Source of the DNA: Corynebacterium sp.
Lineage (GTDB): Bacteria; Actinomycetota; Actinomycetes; Mycobacteriales; Mycobacteriaceae
Direction: 5' to 3'
Length of the DNA: 8,697 nt
Assembly: GCA_030450335.1 (NCBI GenBank)
Contig: JAKDIS010000105.1
Span: forward strand, 1-8,697
The notes under the pieces are model-generated. The model was not told the origin of the DNA and did not search any database. It saw only the letters and a program-made list of their open reading frames with translations. Positions 1 to 5,922 of this stretch are shown one piece after another. The position numbers and the translations under genes were made by a program. How positions within the stretch are numbered: position 1 is the first letter of the stretch; each line of letters starts with the position of its first letter.

Positions 1-263
1 CCTGCACCTCCCCGGACCAGCTGCGCGCCGAACTGCAGAGCGTGCGCGAACAGGGTTTCGCCCTCGTCGACCAGGAGCTGGAGGTCGGCCTGCGGTCCGT
101 CGCCGCCCCGGTACGTACGCCGGGCGGACGGACCGTCGCCGCGGTCAACGTGTCGACCCGCACCGAGGTCCACGACCTCGACGACCTGCACTCCCGCATC
201 ATCCCGGAGCTCGTCGCCACCGCCGCCACCATCAGCGACGACCTCGCCGCGCAGCACCCCTGA
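1..263 (+). CDS. pcaR: IclR-family transcriptional regulator, C-terminal fragment (PcaR)
   Basis: Only the last 86 residues lie in the window; the frame is already open at base 3 and stops with TGA at 261-263. They match the end of the IclR effector-binding domain: an 'L..VR.QGFALVDQELE' segment, then 'GLRSVAAPVRTPGG' and 'AAVNVS', and a closing helix with 'IIPELVATAATI'. The DQELE and LRSVAAPV stretches are typical of the PcaR/PobR/CatR branch, whose members sense aromatic acids or their ring-cleavage products and control catabolic operons. The N-terminal winged helix-turn-helix is outside the window. A gap of 37 bases separates it from pcaF, and the order pcaR-pcaF-pcaD is that of Corynebacterium glutamicum, which supports the name. 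Whether it represses or activates cannot be seen here. IclR membership is near certain; the pcaR assignment rests on branch-like motifs plus context. Confidence 0.85.
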   Translation, partial: CTSPDQLRAELQSVREQGFALVDQELEVGLRSVAAPVRTPGGRTVAAVNVSTRTEVHDLDDLHSRIIPELVATAATISDDLAAQHP

Positions 264-289
264 GATCCCTGACACCCTTGAACCACCAC

Positions 290-294
290 GGAGG
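290..294 (+). promoter_or_regulatory. Ribosome binding site of pcaF
   Basis: GGAGG lies six bases before the ATG at 301. It is the strongest Shine-Dalgarno sequence in the window and fixes the pcaF start. The 37-base pcaR-pcaF gap shows no terminator-like hairpin, so pcaR and pcaF could share a transcript. Confidence 0.8.
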
Positions 295-300
295 AAACCA

Positions 301-1569
301 ATGACAAACAACCCCGAGCCCACCGACCCCGCCGACCCCACCGATGTCGTCCTGTGCTCCCCGCTGCGTACCCCGGTCGGCGCCTACGGCGGTGCCTTCA
401 CGGACGTGCCCGTCCAGGACCTGGCGTCCACCGTCGTCGCCGCCATCGTCGAGCGCACCGGCCTGTCGCCCGAGCACATCGACGACCTCATCCTCGGCCA
501 GGCCTCGCCGGACAGTGCCGCACCGGCGTTGGGGCGCGTCGTCGCGTTGGACGCCGGCCTCGGTGAGTCCGTCCCCGGCATGCAGCTCGACCGGCGCTGC
601 GGCTCCGGCCTGCAGGCCGTGGTCACCGCCGCCGCCCACGTCGCCACCGGTGCCGCCGAGCTGGTCATCGCCGGTGGTGCCGAGTCGATGAGCCGCACGG
701 GCTACTCGGTGGACGGTTCGATCCGCTGGGGTGTCAAGGGCGGTGACCTGGTGCTGCACGACCGTCTCGCCGAGGGCCGGGCGTCCGCCGGCGGACGCGA
801 CCACCCGATCCCCGGCGGCATGATCGAGACCGCCGAGAACCTGCGTCGCGAGTACGGCATCACCCGCCAGGCGCAGGACGCGCTGGCCACCGAGTCCCAC
901 GCCCGTGCCGTCGCCGCCGTGCAGGACGGCACCTTCGCCGAGGAGATCGTCCCGGTCACCGTCCCGGGCAGGCGCCGTCGCGACCCGGACACCGTCGTCG
1001 ACACCGACGAGCACCCGCGCCCGGGCACCACCGAGGAGAAGCTCGCCGGGCTGCGTCCGGTGATGGGACGCCAGGACGACGAGGCCACCGTCACCGCCGG
1101 CAACGCCTCGGGCCAGAACGACGGGGCGGCGGCGATGATCGTCACCACCCGCGCCCGCGCCGAGGAGCTGGGCCTGCAGCCGCTCGCCCGGCTGGCCGGC
1201 TGGGCCGTCGCCGGTGTCGCCCCGGAGACCATGGGCATCGGGCCGGTGCCCGCCACCGCCCGGGTGCTCGAGCGCCTGGGGCTGACACTGGACGACCTCG
1301 ACGTGATCGAGCTCAACGAGGCCTTCGCCTCCCAGGCCCTGTCGGTGCTGCGGCAGTGGGGTGTCGACGCCGACGATCCTCGGCTCAACCCGCACGGTTC
1401 GGGCATCTCGCTGGGCCACCCGGTCGGTGCGACCGGCGCGCGGATGCTGGTGACCCTGTGCCACGAGCTTCGTCGCAGGCAGACTGGGGACACGCCCCTG
1501 CGTGGCCTGGCCACGATGTGCATCGGCGGCGGCCAGGGGCTCGCCGCCGTCCTCGAGAGCGAAGGATAA
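301..1569 (+). CDS. pcaF: Beta-ketoadipyl-CoA thiolase (3-oxoadipyl-CoA thiolase)
   Basis: This 422-residue protein should catalyse the last step of the beta-ketoadipate pathway, the CoA-dependent cleavage of 3-oxoadipyl-CoA to succinyl-CoA and acetyl-CoA in the cytoplasm. Thiolase hallmarks are complete: the acylated cysteine Cys100 in 'DRRCGSGLQAV', 'TAGNASGQNDGAA' (265-277), 'LNEAFASQA' (338-346), the active-site His373 in 'SLGHPVGATG', and the second cysteine Cys407 in 'MCIGGGQG'. 'GQASPDSAAPALGRVVALDAGL' around 66-87 and 'GGMIETAENLRREY' near 172-185 resemble PcaF more than generic acetyl-CoA acetyltransferases. The length is slightly above the usual 400 because of a short N-terminal extension rich in Pro, Thr and Asp (about residues 2-15). 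The start has a strong GGAGG site. It lies between pcaR and pcaD (5-base gap to pcaD), as in C. glutamicum. The thiolase call is essentially certain; the substrate comes from context and motif likeness. Confidence 0.95.
   Translation: MTNNPEPTDPADPTDVVLCSPLRTPVGAYGGAFTDVPVQDLASTVVAAIVERTGLSPEHIDDLILGQASPDSAAPALGRVVALDAGLGESVPGMQLDRRCGSGLQAVVTAAAHVATGAAELVIAGGAESMSRTGYSVDGSIRWGVKGGDLVLHDRLAEGRASAGGRDHPIPGGMIETAENLRREYGITRQAQDALATESHARAVAAVQDGTFAEEIVPVTVPGRRRRDPDTVVDTDEHPRPGTTEEKLAGLRPVMGRQDDEATVTAGNASGQNDGAAAMIVTTRARAEELGLQPLARLAGWAVAGVAPETMGIGPVPATARVLERLGLTLDDLDVIELNEAFASQALSVLRQWGVDADDPRLNPHGSGISLGHPVGATGARMLVTLCHELRRRQTGDTPLRGLATMCIGGGQGLAAVLESEG
1561..1566 (+). promoter_or_regulatory. Ribosome binding site of pcaD
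   Basis: GAAGGA overlaps the last codons of pcaF and sits eight bases before a GTG at 1575. This decides the start: the open frame extends upstream to 1356, but that extension lies inside pcaF and is Arg-rich noise, whereas GTG 1575 gives a normal hydrolase N-terminus. Confidence 0.75.
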
Positions 1570-1574
1570 CGACC

Positions 1575-2372
1575 GTGAACACACCACTCACCCTGCACGC
1601 CGTCGACTACGGGCCGGACGACGCGGCCGCCAGGAACGCAGCGACCGGTACCGTCGTACTGCTCGGCTCCCTCGGTTCGACCACCGAGATGTGGCTGCCG
1701 CAGCTCGACGCACTCGGCCACGACCGCCGCGTGATCGCCCTGGACCACCGCGGCCACGGCCGCTCCCCCCTGACCCCGCAGGACGCCCCGGCACCGGGCG
1801 TGGAGGACCTCGCCGCCGACGTGCTGCACACCCTCGACGGCCTGGGTGTGGAGAGCTTCACCCTGGTCGGGCTGTCGCTCGGCGGCGCGGTGGCGCAGTA
1901 CCTCGCCGCCACCAGCGGGCGGGTCGACAAGGCCGTGTTCATCTGCACCGCGGCGAAGTTCGGCGAGCCCTCCGGCTGGGTCGAGCGCGCAGAGACCGCC
2001 CGCGGGCAGGGTGTGCGGGCGCTGGCTGACACGGTGATCACCCGCTGGTTCTCCCCGGAGTTCCGCGCGGCCAACCCGGCGACCACGGACCACTACCGTG
2101 ACATGGTCGCCGACACCGACGACGAGGGTTACGCGGCGTGCTGCGGGGCCCTGTCCGGGTGGGACTTCACCGACCGGCTGTCGGAGATCACCGTGCCCAC
2201 GCTGGTCATCGCCGGCGAACACGACCCGTCCACCGCCCCGGAGACGGTGAAGGTCATCGCCGACCGCATCGACGGGGCGTCCTACGTGGTGCTCTCCCCG
2301 GCGGCACACCTGCCGAACCTCGAGCAGCCGCAGACCGTCAACGGCCTGGTCACCGGCTTCCTGGCGGGCTGA
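1575..2372 (+). CDS. pcaD: 3-oxoadipate enol-lactonase (alpha/beta hydrolase)
   Basis: A 265-residue alpha/beta hydrolase starting at GTG, expected to hydrolyse beta-ketoadipate enol-lactone to beta-ketoadipate in the cytoplasm. The triad is visible: nucleophile Ser101 in the elbow 'LVGLSLGGAVAQ', Asp217 in 'IAGEHDPST', and His245 in 'SPAAHLPNLEQP'. An oxyanion-type 'LLGSLGST' loop lies at 29-36 and 'LDHRGHGRSP' at 56-65. The triad spacing, the SLGG elbow and the 'PAAHLPNLEQP' end are typical of PcaD. The protein ends soon after the hydrolase fold and carries no gamma-carboxymuconolactone decarboxylase domain, so it is not the PcaL fusion found in Rhodococcus and Streptomyces. It follows pcaF by 5 bases and precedes the next gene by 5 bases, which indicates a single operon. 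In C. glutamicum the next gene is pcaO; here four other genes intervene. Confidence 0.93.
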   Translation: MNTPLTLHAVDYGPDDAAARNAATGTVVLLGSLGSTTEMWLPQLDALGHDRRVIALDHRGHGRSPLTPQDAPAPGVEDLAADVLHTLDGLGVESFTLVGLSLGGAVAQYLAATSGRVDKAVFICTAAKFGEPSGWVERAETARGQGVRALADTVITRWFSPEFRAANPATTDHYRDMVADTDDEGYAACCGALSGWDFTDRLSEITVPTLVIAGEHDPSTAPETVKVIADRIDGASYVVLSPAAHLPNLEQPQTVNGLVTGFLAG

Positions 2373-2377
2373 CCGGC

Positions 2378-3181
2378 ATGGGGGACGCCGCGCGCCCGGT
2401 GGGTCTGGCCCCGTTGTCGGCTCTGGACGTCGCACCCGACCGGCTCGTGCGTCTCGCCGCCGCGGCCGGCTTCGACTTCGTGGGCCTGCGCGTACTCGCC
2501 GTCACACCCGAGGAACCGCACCACGACCTGTCCCCCGGCTCGCCCCTGCTGGCCCGGACGATGGAGGCGCTGGACGCCACCGGGTTGTACGTCCTCGACG
2601 CCGAGTTCCTGCGCCTGGACGCCACCACCGGCCCCGACGACTGGCTCCCCGCCCTGGAGGCCGCCCGGGCCCTCGGCGCGACCCGCTTCACCGTCGCCGC
2701 CGGGGACGAGGACCGCGCGCGGTTGACCGACACGCTGGGGCGGCTGACGCAGGACGCCGCGTCCTACGGCGTGGTGCCCGCCCTCGAGCCGATCTCCTAC
2801 CGCGCGGTGCGCTCACTGACCGAGGCCGGACGCATCGCGCGCGCCGCCGGGGCACGCGTGCTGCCCGACATGCTGCACCTGGCACGCGTCGGCACCGAGC
2901 CTGAGGAGCTGGCACAGGTCGGCGACCTGGTCGACATGGTGCAGCTGTGCGACTGCCCGGCAGCCGCCCCCACCGACACCGCCGGGCTGACTGAGGAGGC
3001 CCGGGCCGCCCGTCTGGCCCCCGGCGACGGCGAGCAGGACCTGGCGCGCCACCTGGCCGTCCTGCCGGACGACCTCCCGGTCAGCGTGGAGGTCCCCCAC
3101 CTCACCGAGCTGGCGCGCCGCGGCGCGCCCGGCTGGATCCACCATCTGCACGACACGACCAGAAGGATGCTCGACACATGA
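2378..3181 (+). CDS. TIM-barrel protein, sugar phosphate isomerase/epimerase (AP endonuclease family 2) superfamily
   Basis: A 267-residue protein. ATG 2378 is chosen over the longer open frame because everything upstream overlaps pcaD and is compositional noise, and because 'PVGLAPLSALDVAPDRLVRLAAAAGFDFVGLRV' is a natural first strand and helix of this fold. Candidate metal or catalytic residues are Glu137 ('ALEPIS'), Asp164 and His167 ('LPDMLHLAR') and Glu238 ('VEVPHL'). Gln189 in 'VQLCDCP' stands where many relatives have a metal-binding His. The superfamily (PF01261) includes xylose isomerase-like enzymes, epimerases, endonuclease IV and 3-dehydroshikimate dehydratases (AsbF, QuiC and the N-terminal part of QsuB), which make protocatechuate. 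Given the pca setting and the FAD-enzyme partner, a role on a hydroaromatic or alicyclic ring compound is plausible but inferred. It starts 5 bases after pcaD and its stop overlaps the next start (ATGA), so translation is probably coupled. No clear Shine-Dalgarno sequence is seen. Confidence 0.85.
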   Translation: MGDAARPVGLAPLSALDVAPDRLVRLAAAAGFDFVGLRVLAVTPEEPHHDLSPGSPLLARTMEALDATGLYVLDAEFLRLDATTGPDDWLPALEAARALGATRFTVAAGDEDRARLTDTLGRLTQDAASYGVVPALEPISYRAVRSLTEAGRIARAAGARVLPDMLHLARVGTEPEELAQVGDLVDMVQLCDCPAAAPTDTAGLTEEARAARLAPGDGEQDLARHLAVLPDDLPVSVEVPHLTELARRGAPGWIHHLHDTTRRMLDT

Positions 3182-4872
3182 CAGACGTGATCATCGTCGG
3201 TTCCGGGGCCGGCGGGCTGTCCGCCGCCGTCACCGCCGCCCACCACGGACTGAAGGTGACCGTGGTGGAGAAGGCCGACGTGCTCGGCGGGGCCACCACC
3301 TGGTCCGGCGGCTGGGCCTGGACGCCCGGCAGCAGCTTCGCCCGGCGCGACGGGGTGCACGAGGACGCAGAAGAGTTCCGCACCTACCTGCGCGCCGTGC
3401 TCGGCGAGCGCTACCGAGGCGATGTCGCCGAGAACATCGACGCCTTCCTGGACGCCGCCCCGGACATGGTGGACTTCTTCCACGACAACACCCGGTTGCA
3501 GTTCACCCCGGGCTCGGCGATCAAGGACATCTACGGTGACCTGCCGGGTGCCGGCACCGGGCACCGCTCGGTGGGGCCCGCACCGTTCAACGCCCGGCGA
3601 ATCCGCCCCGAGGTGCGCGCGAAGCTGCGCCACCAGCTCTACGAGACGTCGTTTCTGGGCATGGGCATCATGGCCGGGCCGGACCTGAGGAAGTTCCTGT
3701 CGGCCTCGCGCGGGGACGTGAGCGGCTGGTTCCACGCCGCGCGCCGCGTACTGGTGCACGCCTGGGACATGGTGGTGCACCGGCGCAACATGCAGATGGT
3801 CAACGGCGCCGCCCTCGTCGGCCGGTTGGCCGCCTCCGCCGATGACCTGGGCGTCACGATGCTCACCGGGACGACGGCCCACGAGCTGCTGACCGACGGC
3901 GCCGGGCGCGTCACCGGCGTGCGCGTGCAGGGGCCGGACGGCACGGCCGAGCTGGCGGCGTCCTGCGGTGTGGTGCTGGCCACCGGCGGGTTCCCGGCGG
4001 ACGTGGAGCTGCGCAGTGACCTCTTCCCGCGCACGCCCACCGGGCGGGAGCACCACACGTTGGCACCGGAGGAGGCCAGCGGCGACGGGCTGCGCCTGGC
4101 GCTTTCGGTCGGCGCGGCGTCCTGCACGGACCTGGCCGCCCCGGCGGCGTGGTGCCCGGTGTCGCAGGTGCCGTACCTCAACGGGAAGGTGGGTACGTTC
4201 CCGCACATCATGGACCGGGCGAAGCCGGGGTCGATCGGCGTGGTGTCGACCGGCAGGCGCTTCGTCAACGAGGCCGACGGCTACCACGACTACGTGACGG
4301 CGATGCTGGACGCCGCCCCGGCCGGTGAGCCGGTGTGTTCCTGGCAGGTCGCGGACTCCACGTTCGTACGCCGGTACCCGATGGGTATGGCCAAGCCCTT
4401 CCCCGTGCCGCTGCTGCCCTACGTGCGCAACGGTTACCTGGTCAAGGGGCGCACGCTGCGGGAAGTGGCGGAGAAGTGCGGCATCGACCCGGACGGCTTG
4501 GAGGCCACCGTCGCCCGGTTCAACGACGACGCCCGGCGCGGCGAGGACACGGAGTTCCACCGCGGCGCCACGGAGTTCAACCGTTACGGCGGGGATCCGG
4601 CGGTGGGGCCGAACCCGTCGCTGGCTCCGGTGGAGAAGGGACCGTTCTACGCGGTGAAGGTGCTTCCGGGCAGCTTCGGCACCTTCGCCGGCGTCAGTGC
4701 CGACGGCAGGGCCCGGGTGCTGGGTGAGGACGGTGCGGCGATCCCGGGCCTCTACACGGCGGGCAACGACCGGGCGTCCATCATGGGCGGGTTCTACCCG
4801 GCCGGTGGCATCAACCTGGGGCCGGCGCTGACCTTCGGCTACGTGGCCGGTCGGGAGCTGGCCGGGGTGTAG
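3178..4872 (+). CDS. FAD-dependent dehydrogenase/reductase (FAD_binding_2 family, ketosteroid dehydrogenase-like)
   Basis: A 564-residue soluble flavoprotein with an AGAAGGA ribosome site ten bases before its ATG. The N-terminal dinucleotide fold shows 'VIIVGSGAGG' (residues 4-13) and the ribose-binding acid Glu31 in 'VVEKAD', followed by 'GGATTWSGG'. A second FAD segment is 'VVLATGGF' (265-272), and 'GRRFVNEA' lies at 359-366. The C-terminus 'AGNDRASIMGGFYPAGG' and 'LGPALTFGYVAGREL' closes the FAD site. Tyr540 and Gly544 in 'YPAGG' occupy the places of the catalytic Tyr and Gly in the 'YPGPG' motif of 3-ketosteroid delta1-dehydrogenases. The family (PF00890) also holds fumarate reductase flavoproteins and desaturases of cyclic ketones. 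No signal peptide, membrane segment or flavocytochrome domain is seen, so it is not a periplasmic fumarate reductase. The 4-base overlap with the TIM-barrel gene suggests the pair acts in one pathway. The substrate is unknown; dehydrogenation of a cyclic ketone or hydroaromatic acid towards an aromatic ring is my inference. Confidence 0.9.
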   Translation: MTDVIIVGSGAGGLSAAVTAAHHGLKVTVVEKADVLGGATTWSGGWAWTPGSSFARRDGVHEDAEEFRTYLRAVLGERYRGDVAENIDAFLDAAPDMVDFFHDNTRLQFTPGSAIKDIYGDLPGAGTGHRSVGPAPFNARRIRPEVRAKLRHQLYETSFLGMGIMAGPDLRKFLSASRGDVSGWFHAARRVLVHAWDMVVHRRNMQMVNGAALVGRLAASADDLGVTMLTGTTAHELLTDGAGRVTGVRVQGPDGTAELAASCGVVLATGGFPADVELRSDLFPRTPTGREHHTLAPEEASGDGLRLALSVGAASCTDLAAPAAWCPVSQVPYLNGKVGTFPHIMDRAKPGSIGVVSTGRRFVNEADGYHDYVTAMLDAAPAGEPVCSWQVADSTFVRRYPMGMAKPFPVPLLPYVRNGYLVKGRTLREVAEKCGIDPDGLEATVARFNDDARRGEDTEFHRGATEFNRYGGDPAVGPNPSLAPVEKGPFYAVKVLPGSFGTFAGVSADGRARVLGEDGAAIPGLYTAGNDRASIMGGFYPAGGINLGPALTFGYVAGRELAGV

Positions 4873-4875
4873 GCT
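4870..4875 (+). promoter_or_regulatory. Candidate -10 element of a leaderless fic transcript
   Basis: TAGGCT fits the actinobacterial TANNNT -10 consensus and lies exactly seven bases before the fic ATG at 4883, which would put the first transcribed base on the start codon. The hexamer overlaps the TAG stop of the flavoprotein gene. No Shine-Dalgarno sequence precedes fic, in line with leaderless translation. No -35 consensus is recognisable. Read-through from the upstream genes remains possible. Confidence 0.45.
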
Positions 4876-4882
4876 GCGCGGC

Positions 4883-5878
4883 ATGGTGCAGGGACCGGGA
4901 GAGGGACCGTCTCGAGAACAAGTCGAGTTCGCCACCTTGAGGGGGCTCGACGGGTACCGTGCGGCGTTCCCGTCGGTGTTCGCCGGGATGGAGGGCGGGG
5001 ACGACAGAGTCGCCCGGCGGGTGGTGCAGGCGGCGCACTCCAGTGTGTTGGAGGGGTGGGAACCCACCGACGAGGAGATGGGCGCGCTGGCCGCCGACGT
5101 GCGGCGTCCGGAACCGTCCCGGATGGGCGCACGCGAGATCGAGGCGATGGTCGCCGAGCTCGCGCCGTCCGACGGGGAGAGCCGGGATACCCGGACTCAG
5201 AAGACGCAGCAGACTCAGCGGACGCAACAGCTGCCGCAGTCGCCCGCCGCCAACCCGGCGGCCGCGTGGCGGCGGTACTTCTACCCCGGCACCGGCGTCC
5301 TGCGTAACCGCCTGGGGATCCGCGCGGCGCAGCCACTGTCCGTCGCCGAGCACCGGATGACCTCACGCCTCGGCGCGGACCTCGCCGACCTGGCGGTCGA
5401 AGGTGAGCTGCACGGGGAGACCACCAGCGAGAAGCTCGCGTGGATCCACGCGGAGCTCTTCGGCGGGATCTACGACTTCGCCGGCACCTTCCGGGACGTG
5501 AACATGACCAAGGGCGGGCAGAGTTTCGGCGACCACGCGAGCATGGGCATGTACCTGCGTCAGGTCGACGGGCTGATTCGCCGCGTCGACTGGGACGGTG
5601 CCGGTTTCGCGCAGACCGTGGACGGACTCGCCGAGGTGCACACCGACCTGAACTTCGCCCATCCCGCCCGGGAGGGCAACGGCCGCACGGGACGGTTGTT
5701 CATGACCGACCTGGCCGCACGCCACGGTGTGGTGCTGGACTTCTCCGCGGTGGACCGGGAGTCCTGGATCGCCGCGTCCGCGGCGACGTTCGGGGACGCC
5801 CAGGGACTACGTATGGACACCGGCCCCATGGAGGAGGTCTACCGGCGTATCGCCCGGCCTCGTTCTCCCCGGTCGTGA
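4883..5878 (+). CDS. Fic-domain protein with fused VbhA-like antitoxin N-terminus
   Basis: A 331-residue protein in three parts. Residues 1-100 are helical and contain 'RRVVQAAHSSVLEGWEPTDE'; here Ser53, Glu57 and Gly58 match the inhibitory motif (S/T)xxxE(G/N) of Fic antitoxins, in a VbhA-like setting. Residues 101-125 are a polar linker with four TQx repeats. From about 130 the Fic domain (PF02661) begins with 'YFYPGTGVLRNRLGI', has a flap-like segment 'DFAGTFRDVNMTKGG' (198-212), and the active-site motif 'HPAREGNGRTGR' at 260-271 with His260, Glu264, Asn266, Arg268 and Arg271. Fic enzymes usually transfer AMP from ATP to a protein Ser, Thr or Tyr; in antitoxin-controlled members the inhibitory Glu blocks productive ATP binding. 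Position three of the motif is Ala262 instead of the usual Phe. It starts 10 bases after the flavoprotein gene without a Shine-Dalgarno sequence. The Fic call is firm; the fused-antitoxin reading is well supported by the motif but untested, and the target is unknown. Confidence 0.9.
   Translation: MVQGPGEGPSREQVEFATLRGLDGYRAAFPSVFAGMEGGDDRVARRVVQAAHSSVLEGWEPTDEEMGALAADVRRPEPSRMGAREIEAMVAELAPSDGESRDTRTQKTQQTQRTQQLPQSPAANPAAAWRRYFYPGTGVLRNRLGIRAAQPLSVAEHRMTSRLGADLADLAVEGELHGETTSEKLAWIHAELFGGIYDFAGTFRDVNMTKGGQSFGDHASMGMYLRQVDGLIRRVDWDGAGFAQTVDGLAEVHTDLNFAHPAREGNGRTGRLFMTDLAARHGVVLDFSAVDRESWIAASAATFGDAQGLRMDTGPMEEVYRRIARPRSPRS
5195..5230 (+). repeat. In-frame 9-bp tandem repeat encoding a TQx linker in fic
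   Basis: Four consecutive 9-base units (ACTCAGAAG, ACGCAGCAG, ACTCAGCGG, ACGCAACAG) encode TQK-TQQ-TQR-TQQ, residues 105-116 of the Fic protein. The run falls between the antitoxin-like region and the catalytic domain, as expected of a flexible linker. Units alternate between two sub-types (ACTCAG and ACGCA), which suggests duplication of an 18-base pair of units. Confidence 0.8.
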
Positions 5879-5882
5879 CGTT

Positions 5883-5907
5883 TTCGCCGTGATAGGCCCG
5901 CGGCGAA
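5883..5907 (+). repeat. Perfect 7-bp inverted repeat (hairpin) after fic
   Basis: TTCGCCG at 5883-5889 is the exact reverse complement of CGGCGAA at 5901-5907, with an 11-base loop that can gain a GT and a GC pair. It begins five bases after the fic stop and ends four bases before the GGGAGG of the next gene. No T-run follows, so it is not a standard intrinsic terminator. It could be an operator, an mRNA-processing or stability stem, or an element modulating translation of the small gene. A short arm in GC-rich DNA can arise by chance. Confidence 0.5.
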
Positions 5908-5911
5908 CCAC

Positions 5912-5917
5912 GGGAGG
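5912..5917 (+). promoter_or_regulatory. Ribosome binding site of the 90-residue gene
   Basis: GGGAGG ends five bases before ATG 5923. This strong site sets the start of the small gene and is the main evidence, with reading-frame integrity, that it is a real coding sequence. Confidence 0.75.
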
Positions 5918-5922
5918 TCACC

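Noticed and set aside
232..1587. Long minus-strand open frame opposite pcaF
   Set aside because: It is a mirror of the GC-rich coding strand, with a Gly/Arg/Val-rich low-information product and no motif, and it covers a fully convincing pcaF.
1575..2372. pcaL (fused enol-lactonase/decarboxylase)
   Set aside because: The protein stops after the hydrolase fold at 265 residues, and no decarboxylase domain follows in the window.
702..2435. Minus-strand open frame of 577 codons opposite pcaF and pcaD
   Set aside because: It spans two genes with intact catalytic motifs on the other strand. The product is Arg/Ser/Pro-rich without a recognisable domain, as expected from high-GC shadow frames.
3178..4872. 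Naming the flavoprotein 3-ketosteroid delta1-dehydrogenase or fumarate reductase
   Set aside because: The shared C-terminal Tyr/Gly motif shows kinship only; there is no steroid gene nearby. Fumarate reductase is unlikely as there is no signal peptide, heme or membrane partner.
2797..5067. Minus-strand open frame of 756 codons opposite the TIM-barrel and FAD genes
   Set aside because: It crosses several real genes and gives a His/Arg/Gly-rich product with no fold signature; length alone is not evidence at this GC content.
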